From the NCBI GenBank assembly GCA_021202775.1, contig JAJQCJ010000082.1, forward strand, positions 1 to 52,988: a stretch of DNA of 52,988 nucleotides, in the 5' to 3' direction. Position numbers and translations under genes: made by a program. The DNA comes from Clostridiales bacterium. GTDB lineage: Bacteria > Bacillota > Clostridia > Oscillospirales > Oscillospiraceae. The notes beneath the pieces are model-generated. The model saw only the letters and a list, made by a program, of their open reading frames with translations, was not told the DNA's origin and did not search any database. Positions 18,082 to 26,239 of this stretch are shown one piece after another (within the stretch, counting starts at the first letter, position 1; every line of letters begins with the position of its first letter).

Positions 18082-19544
18082 AACTTTTGTCCCTCCTGGA
18101 AGTGAAGATGTGGAACCGGCAGAATGTAGTTGCCGGTGAAACAGGCGTCGCAATAGTTCAGGTTCAATTTTTCCGACAGGTGCCGCAGCCCCTCCAGGGG
18201 CATATACTGCAGGGAGTCCGCCCCGATCAGGCGGCAGACCTCCTCCTCTGTCCGGTCATAGGCGGCCAGCTGTTCCCCGCTGGGGATGGCGGTGCCGTAA
18301 TAGCAGGGGTGGCGGAACGGGGGCGCGGTGACCTTCATATGCACCTCTGTGGCCCCGGCGTCCCGGAGGAGCTGGACAATCCGGGCGCTGGTCTTGCCCC
18401 GGACGATGGAGTCGTCCACCAGGATGACCCGCTTTCCCTTCACCACGCTGCTGTTGGCGTTCAGCTTGATGCGCAGGGCGTTGCGCCGCTCCCAGGTGCT
18501 GCTCTGGATGAAGGTGCGGGCGATATAGCGGTTCTTCACCAGGCCGATGCCGTAGGGGATGCCGGATTCCCTGGCATAGCCCAGGGCGGCGGCCAGGCCG
18601 GAGTCGGGGACGCCGATGACCAGGTCGCCGTCCACGGTGCTGTTCCGGGCCAGGTAACGCCCGGCCTCCTCCCGCACCATCCCGATGGTGGTGCCGTCGA
18701 TGACGGAGTCCTGACGGGCGAAGTAAATCAGCTCAAACATACAAAGGGCGCTCTTCGCCGCCTTCACCCGGCAGAACTGAGAGGTCACGGCCCCGTTCCG
18801 GACAGAAATCAGCTCGCCGGGGCGCACGTCCCGGATCAGCTCGCCCCCCAGGGCGGCGATGGCGGCGGACTCGCTGGAAAAGACATAGCTGTCCCCCACC
18901 CGGCCCATGCAGAGGGGGCGGAAGCCGTTGGGGTCCCGGAAGGCCACCATTTCGTCCTGGCTCATGACCACCACGGAGTAGGCGCCGATCATATACTCCA
19001 TGGCGTTGATCACCGCATCCTCCAGGGTGTTGGTGCGCAGATGCTCCCGGACGATGAGGTAGGTGATGATCTCGGCGTCGTTGGTGGTCTGGAAGATGGC
19101 CCCCCGGTTTTCCATTTCGATTTTCAGCTGCATATTGTTGACCAGCTTGCCATTGTAGCACAGGGCCAGAGAGCCGCTGGTCCGATGCACCACAATGGGC
19201 TGGGCGTTCAGGGGGTTCACGTCGGCGGTGTTGTTGGCGTGGCGGACGTGGCCGATGGCGGCGGTGGCCCCCAGCAGCCTGTCCATCTCCTTCCGGGAAA
19301 AGACCTCCGGCACCAGCCCCTGATCCTTGTGGAGCCGGATGGAGCCGTCGATGCAGGCGGCGATGCCGCAGGAGTCCTGCCCCCGGTGCTGGAGGGTGTA
19401 AAGGGCGTTGTAGGTGTCGTAGACCGGCTCACGGCTGTCCTGCACTGTGCCCATGAGATTGGAAGGAGCCTTGACAATGCCAAAGACGCCGCATTCCTCA
19501 TGCAGCTCCCCGGCGGGGTCAAGAAACAGGGATGGTGTTTCCAT
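18078..19544 (-). CDS. purF: Amidophosphoribosyltransferase (PRPP amidotransferase)
   Basis: Commits PRPP to purine synthesis by forming phosphoribosylamine from glutamine. 488 residues from ATG 19544, with AGGAG 8 nt upstream. The catalytic cysteine is C18 in HEECGVFGIV, so the protein carries a 17-residue propeptide like the Bacillus-type enzyme. The PRPP motif is VILVDDSIVRGKT. Cysteines in RHPCYYG and CDACFTG are expected ligands of the 4Fe-4S cluster of this class. Allosteric inhibition by purine nucleotides is the family norm. Confidence 0.96.
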   Translation of the reverse strand: METPSLFLDPAGELHEECGVFGIVKAPSNLMGTVQDSREPVYDTYNALYTLQHRGQDSCGIAACIDGSIRLHKDQGLVPEVFSRKEMDRLLGATAAIGHVRHANNTADVNPLNAQPIVVHRTSGSLALCYNGKLVNNMQLKIEMENRGAIFQTTNDAEIITYLIVREHLRTNTLEDAVINAMEYMIGAYSVVVMSQDEMVAFRDPNGFRPLCMGRVGDSYVFSSESAAIAALGGELIRDVRPGELISVRNGAVTSQFCRVKAAKSALCMFELIYFARQDSVIDGTTIGMVREEAGRYLARNSTVDGDLVIGVPDSGLAAALGYARESGIPYGIGLVKNRYIARTFIQSSTWERRNALRIKLNANSSVVKGKRVILVDDSIVRGKTSARIVQLLRDAGATEVHMKVTAPPFRHPCYYGTAIPSGEQLAAYDRTEEEVCRLIGADSLQYMPLEGLRHLSEKLNLNYCDACFTGNYILPVPHLHFQEGQKL

Positions 19545-19578
19545 AGTCACACTCCTGACAGTCAAACTTGAAGGGCGC

Positions 19579-20073
19579 TCATGAAAGCTCTGCCTGAACC
19601 TTCGCGTCCTTGGCCCGGACACCCTCCGCCATCTCGGCCTTAAAGGCGGACAGCTTCGCGGCCAGTTCCTCGTCCTGGAGGGCCAGCATCTGGGCGGCCA
19701 AAATGCCGGCGTTGGCAGCCCCGTTGACCCCAACGGTGGCCACAGGGATACCGGTGGGCATCTGCACGATGGAGAGCAGGCTGTCCAGCCCGCCCATCAT
19801 GCTGGTCTTGATGGGCACGCCGATAACGGGCAGGGTGGTGTAGGCGGCCAGCACGCCCCCCAGATGGGCGGCCTTGCCTGCCCCGGCGATGATGACGCCG
19901 AAGCCGTTTTCCCTGGCGTGGGAGGCGAAGGCCTCCGCGTCGGAGGGGGTGCGGTGGGCGGAGATGACCCGCACCTCATAGGGGATACCAAATTCCTTCA
20001 GTTTGTTGACCGCCTCCAGCATGACGCTGAGATCGCTGTCAGAACCCATAACAACTGCCACTTTCAAAGACAT
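19579..20073 (-). CDS. purE: N5-carboxyaminoimidazole ribonucleotide mutase (class I PurE)
   Basis: Converts N5-CAIR to CAIR. 164 residues. GSDSDLSVM, ISAHRTPSDA and IAGAGKAAHLGGVLA are the PurE active-site loops. First gene of the operon; GGAGGT lies 8 nt before the ATG. No purK lies in the window. The mutase-type sequence suggests that purK or an equivalent is encoded elsewhere. Confidence 0.96.
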   Translation of the reverse strand: MSLKVAVVMGSDSDLSVMLEAVNKLKEFGIPYEVRVISAHRTPSDAEAFASHARENGFGVIIAGAGKAAHLGGVLAAYTTLPVIGVPIKTSMMGGLDSLLSIVQMPTGIPVATVGVNGAANAGILAAQMLALQDEELAAKLSAFKAEMAEGVRAKDAKVQAELS

Positions 20074-20090
20074 ACAGCTTTACCTCCAGT

Positions 20091-20130
20091 AAAAGAAACA
20101 GCAAGCAGAAGATGCGAAGTCTGCCTGCTG
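20091..20130 (-). terminator. Attenuator-like terminator hairpin in the purE leader
   Basis: On the minus strand CAGCAGGCAGA (20130-20120) pairs over 11 bp, with one G-U, with TCTGCTTGCTG (20109-20099) and is followed by TTTCTTTT, just before the purE ribosome site. A second hairpin (GGGGCC/GGCCCC, about 20141-20158) lies upstream. This arrangement suggests transcription attenuation of the purine operon. No known purine or ZTP riboswitch signature was recognised. Confidence 0.6.
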
Positions 20131-20220
20131 CACGGACTGCGGGGCCTCGCCCGGCCCCAAACAAAAGAAAAAGCAGGATGAACGAACTGAACCGACACGC
20201 CCTCCTTCTCTGATAAATAC

Positions 20221-20249
20221 ATTTTAACGGATTCAAAACCTGTTTTCAA
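20221..20249 (-). promoter_or_regulatory. Sigma-A promoter of the purine operon
   Basis: On the minus strand TTGAAA (20249-20244), a 17-nt spacer and TAAAAT (20226-20221). It would give a leader of roughly 140 nt ahead of purE. Confidence 0.75.
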
Positions 20250-20341
20250 GTGAAAACAAGGTGGAATTGGGAACTTTGTCGCCTTCCACAATGGAGGTGC
20301 AGAAAAAGATTTTATCTTTGTGAATCCGTCCAGAATTTTTA

Positions 20342-21454
20342 TTACAGCAGCGCGGTGCCGTGTAAAATGCGGCGGCACTGGGCCAGACGCTCCGACCAGG
20401 ACGCCTCCCCGGCGTAGGTCCTGCGGATGCGGGGCAGCGTCTCCCCCGTCTCCGCCAGCGCCCGGCGGCAGGCGTCCAAAAACTCGATGTCAAAATGAGC
20501 GGGATAGACCACGTCCCCATACTGATCCAGCTCCGGCCCCGCCGTCAGGGTGACGATGGGCCTGCCGGTCTGCAAACAGGCGTAAAAGGTCTCCGGCAAA
20601 ACGCTTTCCGACCCGTCGGAGACGGGCAGGGAGAGGCAGACGTCAAAATGGCCCAGGTAGTGGGGCAGGGAGACGTAAGACTTCTTCCCCAGCACATGCA
20701 CGTTGGGCAGCTGCGCCAGGGCATTGAAGTCCGGGTTGTAGCGGGAGACGCCTCCCGCCAGCACAAAGCTCCAGTCCGGCTGGGCTTTGGCGGCGTAGAT
20801 CAGCGGCGCCAGATTCGTCCCCTCCCCGCAGCTGCCCAGCATCCCGAAGATGGGATGGGGAATGTCGGCCAGGTCGTGGGGGGTGCGCAGGCCGTCGCCG
20901 ATGCTGGGCGCAAAAAGGGCGTCGTCGAAACCGTTGGGCACCAGGGCCAGGTTGTGGCAGAGCGGGGAAAGCTGCTCCTCCAGGAAGGGGGAAGCGGCAA
21001 AGACCACGTCCGCCCCGTCGCACAGCGCCGCCTCCCACTCGCCGGGGGCCAGGCCGTCCCAGCTGCGGTCGCAGTCATAGATCAGCCCGCTGTGGGGGAT
21101 GTCCCCGAAAAATCCGGCGCAGGCGGGGCTGCCGCACCACAGCAGCGGGGCCTCCCAGCCGTACTGGGTCAGGGCAGAGCGGATGAAGGCGCTGATGCGC
21201 TTGCACTCCCCCGGCGCACGGGTTTCATAGTCCTCCGTCACAGAGACGGCACAGGGCAGAGTAAACAGCGTGACCCGTTTATTCAGCCGACAGCCCTCCT
21301 TCGGGTTCCGCCACCGGCGCTCTCCCCAGTCAAAGGGGCCGATGGCCGGTTCAAAGACCATCAGCTCCGCCTCCTCCAGTGCGCCGGGCAGGCGGCGCAG
21401 CCGGGACGGGAACGGCTGCCATCTGTAATTGGGAATGGAAACGATTTGCACCAT
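20342..21454 (-). CDS. Glycosyltransferase, GT4-like, unknown acceptor
   Basis: 370 residues. A Rossmann-type C-terminal half carries GT-B hallmarks: LVPNGFDDALF, then PIFGMLGSCGEG and WSFVLAGG, NVHVLGKKSYVSLPHYL and the nucleotide-sugar loop SVLPETFYACLQTGRPIV. The N-terminal half has an unusual start (IVSIPNYRWQPFPSRLR) and a Cys-rich patch around CGSPACAGFF. It resembles teichuronic acid or exopolysaccharide transferases in general layout, but no acceptor can be assigned. GGGAGG precedes the ATG. It is a single gene; no neighbouring polysaccharide genes. Confidence 0.7.
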   Translation of the reverse strand: MVQIVSIPNYRWQPFPSRLRRLPGALEEAELMVFEPAIGPFDWGERRWRNPKEGCRLNKRVTLFTLPCAVSVTEDYETRAPGECKRISAFIRSALTQYGWEAPLLWCGSPACAGFFGDIPHSGLIYDCDRSWDGLAPGEWEAALCDGADVVFAASPFLEEQLSPLCHNLALVPNGFDDALFAPSIGDGLRTPHDLADIPHPIFGMLGSCGEGTNLAPLIYAAKAQPDWSFVLAGGVSRYNPDFNALAQLPNVHVLGKKSYVSLPHYLGHFDVCLSLPVSDGSESVLPETFYACLQTGRPIVTLTAGPELDQYGDVVYPAHFDIEFLDACRRALAETGETLPRIRRTYAGEASWSERLAQCRRILHGTALL

Positions 21455-21515
21455 GGGAACCTCCCTGGCGGTGTCTGCCGCCGGATGTGCGGAAGCATAT
21501 AGCGTTGTTGTTGTT

Positions 21516-21544
21516 ATTGTATCACATTGTCCACTGGTTTTCCA
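21516..21544 (-). promoter_or_regulatory. Promoter of the glycosyltransferase gene
   Basis: Minus strand TGGAAA (21544-21539), 17-nt spacer, TACAAT (21521-21516). Confidence 0.5.
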
Positions 21545-21603
21545 CCGTTTTTTCCGGTTTTGCCGTGATTCCGCTGATTATCTCCAAATCAAAACGGAAG
21601 GGG

Positions 21604-21632
21604 CTGGCAGAACCGCCCTTTTGTGGTATACT
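21604..21632 (+). promoter_or_regulatory. Promoter of the 78-residue protein gene
   Basis: CTGGCA (21604-21609), 17-nt spacer, TATACT (21627-21632) with an upstream TGG that makes an extended -10. Confidence 0.55.
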
Positions 21633-21661
21633 GTGGTTATAACGATAGGAGGTATACCGTT

Positions 21662-21898
21662 ATGAAACTGAAAGCGAATATTGATTATAAGAAATTTCTG
21701 GCCAGCGTACGCCGCTGCAAGGGCGAGGTGTATTATGATACTGTGGAGGGTGACCGGCTGAACCTGAAATCCACCCTGTCGGAGTACCTGTTCGCCACCG
21801 CCGCCGTGACTTCGGGCATCATTGAGAACAGCGGCGTTGTTTGCCAGCTGGAGGAGGACTATGCCCGGCTGGCCGACTTCGTGGAGGCGGAGGCATAA
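21662..21898 (+). CDS. Small conserved protein, function unknown
   Basis: 78 residues starting at ATG 21662, with AGGAGGT about 9 nt upstream. The sequence MKLKANIDYKKFLASVRRC, then GEVYYDTVEGDRLNLKSTL and a hydrophobic helix SEYLFATAAVTSGII, resembles a short family widespread in Clostridia. Some annotations call it a poly(A) polymerase fragment, which I would not accept: it lacks a nucleotidyltransferase domain. It has its own promoter and is likely real. Confidence 0.65.
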   Translation: MKLKANIDYKKFLASVRRCKGEVYYDTVEGDRLNLKSTLSEYLFATAAVTSGIIENSGVVCQLEEDYARLADFVEAEA

Positions 21899-21932
21899 AG
21901 GGCGGCGAGCTTCCCTGGACTCAATGTCATTA

Positions 21933-22059
21933 CCTTTCAGGGGAGCCACAGACGCAGTCGTTACAACGACCTCTTTCCTCCCCTGAAAGGGGAGGCGGCG
22001 CAAAGCGCCGGAGGGGTTCCTAACAGCTAAGAGCTAACAGCTACATCCCCCTGAAAGGA
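21933..22059. repeat. Palindromic intergenic element before the PAP2 gene
   Basis: A 13-bp perfect inverted repeat (21933-21945 with 21978-21990) encloses a small hairpin GTCGTT/AACGAC (21957-21970). A further hairpin CCTCCCC/GGGGAGG (21977-21995) is followed at once by CGGCGC/GCGCCG (21996-22010). Then TAACAGCTA occurs twice (22021-22029, 22035-22043), and CCCCTGAAAGG appears again next to the PAP2 ribosome site. It resembles dispersed REP- or MITE-like sequences. Confidence 0.6.
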
Positions 22060-22069
22060 GTGTGCCGCC

Positions 22070-22624
22070 GTGTCCCTTTGGTTGGAGCAGTTGGAGGGGC
22101 AGCTTTTGCTTCTGATACAGAATCTGCGCTGCGGGCCACTGTCCGCCGTGCTGGTGACGCTGACCCGGCTTGGGAATTACGGCGGGCTTTGGATCGCCTG
22201 CTCCCTGACCCTGCTGTGCTTCCGGCGCACCCGGCGGGCGGGCATCGCCGGGCTGATTGCCCTGCTGATGAGCCAGCTCATCAACGACCAGCTGCTGAAA
22301 AATCTGGTCTGCCGCCCCAGGCCCTTCACCCAAATTGAGGGGCTGTGGACGCTGGTGGAAGCGCCCACAGACTTCTCCTTCCCGTCGGGGCACAGCTGCT
22401 CCGCCTTTGCCGCCGGGGTGACCTGGTGGCAGACGCTGGACATCCGGTGGCTGAAGCGCCTGCTGATGACGCTGGCCGTGCTGATGGCCCTGTCCCGGCT
22501 CTATGTGGGGGTGCATTATCCCACCGACGTTCTGTGCGGCGCAGCGGAGGGGCTTCTGATCGCCCTGCTGGTATGCCGCGGGCTGGAGGGGCTGGAGTGC
22601 AGACTGCCCCCCAAAAAAGCATAA
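22070..22624 (+). CDS. PAP2-family membrane phosphatase
   Basis: 184 residues, integral membrane. The three acid-phosphatase motifs are present: KNLVCRPRP (about 84-92), PSGHS (about 105) and SRLYVGVHYPTD (about 143). This family dephosphorylates lipid pyrophosphates such as undecaprenyl-PP or phosphatidate analogues on the outer face. Start GTG 22070 follows AAAGGAG (22055-22061); that ribosome site lies inside a copy of the CCCCTGAAAGG repeat unit. The exact substrate is not determinable. Confidence 0.88.
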   Translation: MSLWLEQLEGQLLLLIQNLRCGPLSAVLVTLTRLGNYGGLWIACSLTLLCFRRTRRAGIAGLIALLMSQLINDQLLKNLVCRPRPFTQIEGLWTLVEAPTDFSFPSGHSCSAFAAGVTWWQTLDIRWLKRLLMTLAVLMALSRLYVGVHYPTDVLCGAAEGLLIALLVCRGLEGLECRLPPKKA

Positions 22625-22627
22625 AAA

Positions 22628-22661
22628 CGCAGGCCGGAAGGGATGCTCCTTCCGGCCTGCG
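22628..22661. terminator. Bidirectional terminator between PAP2 and P-loop genes
   Basis: A 14-bp stem (22628-22641 with 22648-22661), loop of 6 nt. The minus side runs into TTTTTATGCTTTTTT, a strong U-tract for the P-loop gene. The plus side has only a weak T-tract. Confidence 0.8.
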
Positions 22662-22684
22662 CTGTTCGTTCCTTCTGCAATCTG

Positions 22685-23233
22685 TCATGACGGTGTTCCC
22701 GTGTCGGCGGGAGGCCCTCCCCGGTCCAGGGCGCGGAGGAAACGGGAAAGTGCCCGGCGATTTTTCAGCACCACCGTTTTGGCAGGGTAAGTGTCCTGCA
22801 CCCAGCGGTAGCGGCCTTTCTTCTGCGGGGTACGCCCATCGTGAAGCACCCACCTGAAAAACGCCCAATCCACCTTCTCCGGGCAGCCGGGGGCTGCGCT
22901 GTCCCGGCTACGGCCCCGAAAGGTAAAATACCGCTTATACACCCGGTACAGGCAGAAAAACCGGCTAAACTGGAAGGAAACGATCAGATCCGCCTCCTCC
23001 ATGCGCTTTGCGTAATCGCAGCCGGAATAGTTCCCGTCCAAGACCCACCCCGCCGGATGGGCGGCGCAGAAGGCCCGATAGTCCGCCAGCATCTCCTCCC
23101 CGGGCCGCTTCACCCAACCGGGGGCAAAGTGAATCGTATCCAGGTGCAGCACCGGGAGGCCGTACCGTTCCCCCAGCGCCGCGGCCAGGGTGGACTTTCC
23201 GGAGCCGCTGTAGCCGATGATGGCAATTTTCAT
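22685..23233 (-). CDS. Adenylate-kinase-like P-loop protein (FlaR/topology-modulation type)
   Basis: 182 residues. Walker A GYSGSGKST begins at about residue 7; LPVLHLDTIHFAPGW and WVLDGNYSG follow, the pattern of the small kinase-like family often annotated as DNA topology modulation protein FlaR or AAA family ATPase. The aromatic and basic segment FSRFFCLYRVYKRYF is also typical. The true substrate is unknown. The gene lies just past the L7/L12 terminator on the same strand, so it may depend on read-through from the ribosomal operon. Confidence 0.75.
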   Translation of the reverse strand: MKIAIIGYSGSGKSTLAAALGERYGLPVLHLDTIHFAPGWVKRPGEEMLADYRAFCAAHPAGWVLDGNYSGCDYAKRMEEADLIVSFQFSRFFCLYRVYKRYFTFRGRSRDSAAPGCPEKVDWAFFRWVLHDGRTPQKKGRYRWVQDTYPAKTVVLKNRRALSRFLRALDRGGPPADTGTPS

Positions 23234-23251
23234 GCAAAAAACCTCAAAAAA

Positions 23252-23277
23252 GGACGGCTATCCGAGGATAGCCGTCC
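23252..23277 (-). terminator. Terminator of the rplJ-rplL operon
   Basis: GGACGGCTATC (23252-23262) pairs perfectly with 23267-23277, four-nt loop. The minus strand continues TTTTTTGAGGTTTTTT, a strong U-tract. Confidence 0.92.
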
Positions 23278-23299
23278 CGTTTGTCTTTGTGTAGAAGAA

Positions 23300-23677
23300 T
23301 TACTTCAGCTCGACCTTGCCGCCGACAGCCTCGATCTTCTCCTTCAGCTCGTCGGCCTCCGCCTTGGCAGCGGCTTCCTTCAGCGTGGTGGGAGCGTTCT
23401 CGACGGCAGCCTTGGCGTCGGCCAGGCCCAGACCGGTGATCTCGCGGACAACCTTGATGACCTTGATCTTGCCCTTGGGGTCAGCCAAGCCAGCCAGGAC
23501 CACGTCAAACTCGGTCTTCTCCTCCACCTCGGGAGCGGCAGCGGCAGCACCGGCAGCGGGAGCAGCCATGGAAGCGGCGGAAACACCGAAGGTCTCCTCC
23601 AGAGCCTTGACCAGTTCGGACAGCTCGAGGACGGAGAGGGACTTCACTTCTTCAACAATCGCATTGATATCAGCCAT
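23300..23677 (-). CDS. rplL: 50S ribosomal protein L7/L12
   Basis: 125 residues, forming the multimeric ribosomal stalk that recruits translation factors. The N-terminal dimerisation helices ([19 protein letters not shown]), the Ala-rich hinge and the C-terminal factor-binding domain with [20 protein letters not shown] are complete. It follows rplJ by 71 nt, under the same promoter. Confidence 0.97.
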   Translation of the reverse strand: MADINAIVEEVKSLSVLELSELVKALEETFGVSAASMAAPAAGAAAAAPEVEEKTEFDVVLAGLADPKGKIKVIKVVREITGLGLADAKAAVENAPTTLKEAAAKAEADELKEKIEAVGGKVELK

Positions 23678-23748
23678 GATAGTTAGCCTCCTAAAAATAG
23701 AATTGATTCATGTGCGGACAGTGCCTGTCCGGAAAATGGGCCGAACGA

Positions 23749-24294
23749 TTATTCGGCAGCGGGTGCGGCTTCGCCTTCGGGAGCGGCCTCGCCGCCCTCC
23801 TTCTCCACGATGGCGGCGATGACGGCAGCCAGGGAGACGATGGGGGCCTGCATGACGCCCAGCAACTGAGCGATCAGGTCGTTCTTGGAAGACAGGGTGG
23901 ACAGCTGGGCAATCTCCTCCTCGGAGAGGATCTTCCCCTCCAGGAAGGCGGCCTTGATGTGGAACTTGGTGTCAGGGCCAAGCTCCTTGATGGCGTCGGC
24001 GATGGTGCGGATGGGGACAATGGGATCGTCCACGCCGATGGCCAGGGCCGTGTTGCCATGAAGGACGCCGTCCAGCTCAGAGAGGCCGGCATCGTCCAGG
24101 GCGCGGCGCACCATGGTGTTCTTCACCACGCTGTACTGCACACCGGCGGCACGCATCTTGTTGCGCAGGGCGGTGTCCTGGGCGACGGTGATGCCGCTGT
24201 AGTCCACCAGAACGCCGGACTGGGCGTTCTTCATCTGATCCTCCAGGGCGGAAACCACCGCCTTTTTGGACTCCAAAACCTTTGCGTTTGGCAT
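23749..24294 (-). CDS. rplJ: 50S ribosomal protein L10
   Basis: Stalk base protein, 181 residues. N-terminal PNAKVLESKKAVVSALEDQ, VVKNTMVRRAL and FLEGKILS are typical of L10; the C-terminus ends in an Ala/Glu-rich tail for L7/L12 dimers. ATG 24294 was chosen because GAGGTG lies just upstream and the family N-terminus fits; the open frame before it is leader sequence. Autoregulation by an L10 leader is likely (see leader entry). Confidence 0.95.
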   Translation of the reverse strand: MPNAKVLESKKAVVSALEDQMKNAQSGVLVDYSGITVAQDTALRNKMRAAGVQYSVVKNTMVRRALDDAGLSELDGVLHGNTALAIGVDDPIVPIRTIADAIKELGPDTKFHIKAAFLEGKILSEEEIAQLSTLSSKNDLIAQLLGVMQAPIVSLAAVIAAIVEKEGGEAAPEGEAAPAAE

Positions 24295-24435
24295 ACTATG
24301 TTTCACCTCACAAAAGAAAAATCCTCCGCGTCGCAGGACAGGAGGACAGTACAGTAAAACCTTTGCAGTTTTATCAGCACTCTCGGCAGGCGGCATAAGC
24401 CATTAAACGGGGGGTACCTGCTGTCTACGAACGCA
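24295..24435 (-). ncRNA. rplJ 5' leader with attenuator hairpin (L10 leader type)
   Basis: The roughly 140-nt leader between promoter and rplJ ends in a hairpin TCCTCC/GGAGGA (24346-24341 with 24327-24322, inner GTC/GAC pairs) followed by TTTTTCTTTT, an intrinsic-terminator shape just before the start. L10-leader RNAs with such attenuators are known in Firmicutes; I infer the same here from position and shape. Confidence 0.6.
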
Positions 24436-24441
24436 ACCATT

Positions 24442-24470
24442 ATTATAGGTGAGGGGAGGGGATTTGTCAA
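24442..24470 (-). promoter_or_regulatory. Consensus promoter of rplJL
   Basis: Minus strand TTGACA (24470-24465), 17-nt spacer, TATAAT (24447-24442): a full match to the sigma-A consensus. Confidence 0.9.
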
Positions 24471-24502
24471 CCCCCTTCCCCCACAAAAAATGGAGAAATC
24501 AA

Positions 24503-25189
24503 TTACACCAGCTTGGCGGGGTTCACACGGACGCCGGGGCCCATGGTGGAGGCCACGGTGCAGGACTTGATATACTGGCCCTTGGCGGCGGCGGGTTTCG
24601 CCTTGATGATGGCGCCGATGAGGGCGTTGAAGTTCTGCTCCAGCTTCTCGGTGCCGAAGGAGGCCTTGCCGATGGGGCAGTGGATGATGTTGGTCTTGTC
24701 CAGACGGTACTCCACCTTACCGGCCTTCGCCTCGGTGACGGCCTTGGCGGCGTCAGGGGTGACGGTGCCGGACTTGGGGGAGGGCATCAGGCCCTTGGGG
24801 CCCAGCAGCTTACCGAGACGGCCCACGAACCGCATCATGTCGGGGGTGGCGATGACCACGTCGAACTCAAACCAGTTCTCCTTCTGGATCTTCTCCACCA
24901 GGTCCATCTCGCCCACATAGTCCGCGCCGGCGGCCTTGGCGGCCTCGGCCTGGGCGCCCTTGGCAAAGACCAGGACGCGGACGTTCTTGCCGGTGCCGTT
25001 GGGCAGGACGATGGCGCCGCGGACCTGCTGATCAGCGTGACGGCCGTCTACGCCCAGCTTGACGTGAAGCTCAACGGTCTCGTCAAACTTCGCCTTGGCG
25101 GTCTTGACCACCAGATCCAGGGCCTCATTTGTATCGTACAGATTGCCTTTTTCGATGAGCTTCAGGCTATCTTCATATTTTTTACCCAT
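24503..25189 (-). CDS. rplA: 50S ribosomal protein L1
   Basis: 228 residues, L1 stalk protein that helps E-site tRNA release and often acts as a translational repressor of its operon. [18 protein letters not shown] at the start, [33 protein letters not shown] and the C-terminal [11 protein letters not shown] are diagnostic. It follows rplK by 14 nt. No terminator is evident after it, so transcripts may enter rplJL. Confidence 0.97.
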   Translation of the reverse strand: MGKKYEDSLKLIEKGNLYDTNEALDLVVKTAKAKFDETVELHVKLGVDGRHADQQVRGAIVLPNGTGKNVRVLVFAKGAQAEAAKAAGADYVGEMDLVEKIQKENWFEFDVVIATPDMMRFVGRLGKLLGPKGLMPSPKSGTVTPDAAKAVTEAKAGKVEYRLDKTNIIHCPIGKASFGTEKLEQNFNALIGAIIKAKPAAAKGQYIKSCTVASTMGPGVRVNPAKLV

Positions 25190-25203
25190 AGTTACAAACC
25201 TCC

Positions 25204-25635
25204 TTAGTCGCCAATCGTCACGCCCATGGAGCGGGCAGTGCCAGCAATCATGGACATAGCGGCTTCCAGGGATGCAGCATTCAGGTCGGGCATCTTGGTC
25301 TCGGCGATCTTCTGCAGGTCGGCCTTGGACAGGACGGCCACCTTCTTCTTGTTCGGCTCACCGGAAGCGGTTTCGATGTTGCAGGCCTTCTTAATCAGCA
25401 CAGCAGCAGGGGGGGTCTTGGTCACGAACGTGAAGGAACGGTCGGCATAGACGGTGATCACCACGGGGATGATCAGGCCCATATCCTTCTTGGTCCGCTC
25501 GTTAAATTCCTTGGTAAAGGCAGCAATATTGACACCGTGCTGGCCCAGTGCGGGGCCGACAGGGGGGGCGGGAGTTGCCTTGCCTGCGGGGATCTGCAGC
25601 TTTACATAGCCAGTAATTTTCTTCGCTTTTGCCAC
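25204..25635 (-). CDS. rplK: 50S ribosomal protein L11
   Basis: 143 residues, GTPase-centre protein that binds 23S rRNA and is needed for RelA-type signalling. [32 protein letters not shown] and the Pro-rich KTPPAAVLI are typical. The start is GTG 25635, 7 nt after AGGAGGT; an upstream in-frame GTG would overlap that ribosome site. Confidence 0.96.
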   Translation of the reverse strand: MAKAKKITGYVKLQIPAGKATPAPPVGPALGQHGVNIAAFTKEFNERTKKDMGLIIPVVITVYADRSFTFVTKTPPAAVLIKKACNIETASGEPNKKKVAVLSKADLQKIAETKMPDLNAASLEAAMSMIAGTARSMGVTIGD

Positions 25636-25682
25636 GAAGAACACCTCCTAAGAATAGTGAAATAAAAATTGTGATTTGAGTC

Positions 25683-26228
25683 TCAGTCCGGTTCGATCAG
25701 CTCAACCTGATTCAGCTCCAGCTCCACCGGGGTCTCCCGGCCGAACATGGAAACGTTCACGCGGACCTTGCCTTTGCTGATGTCAAGTTCGTCAACCACG
25801 CCGATGAAGGTGTTCAGCGGGCCGTCGGTGATGCGGACAGTGTCACCCATCCCGTAGGCCACAGTGATTTCCTTCTTGTCCACCCCCAGGGCGGCGATCT
25901 CATCATCGGTCAGGGGGATGGCGTTGTTGCCCTCACCCACAAAGCCGGTGACGCCCCGGATATTGCGGACGATATGCCAGGTCTCGTCGGTCATCACCAT
26001 CTTGACCAGCACATAGCCGGGAAACACCTTGCGCTCCACCGTTTTCGGGCCGTTGTCGGTGATCTCGGTGACGGTTTCCATGGGGATGGAAACCATCTGA
26101 ATCACGTCCTGGAGCCCGCGGTTATCAACGTACTTGGTGATCGTGCTGGCCACCGCATTCTCATAACCGGAATAGGTGTGAACCACGTACCACTTCGCTT
26201 CGAAACCCATCTGCGTATTATCAAGCAT
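25683..26228 (-). CDS. nusG: Transcription termination/antitermination protein NusG
   Basis: 181 residues, binds RNA polymerase and modulates pausing and termination. The NGN domain is seen as WYVVHTYSGYENAVASTI and ERKVFPGYVLVKM; the KOW domain is near GMGDTVRITDGPLNTFIG. It starts at ATG 26228, with GAGGTGA about 8 nt upstream. It is between secE and rplK, as usual. Confidence 0.96.
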   Translation of the reverse strand: MLDNTQMGFEAKWYVVHTYSGYENAVASTITKYVDNRGLQDVIQMVSIPMETVTEITDNGPKTVERKVFPGYVLVKMVMTDETWHIVRNIRGVTGFVGEGNNAIPLTDDEIAALGVDKKEITVAYGMGDTVRITDGPLNTFIGVVDELDISKGKVRVNVSMFGRETPVELELNQVELIEPD

Positions 26229-26239
26229 GACCGTTCACC

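Noticed and set aside
20074-20249. Guanine or ZTP riboswitch upstream of purE
   Set aside because: The conserved loop and pseudoknot sequences of these classes are not visible in the leader; only hairpins and an attenuator can be supported.
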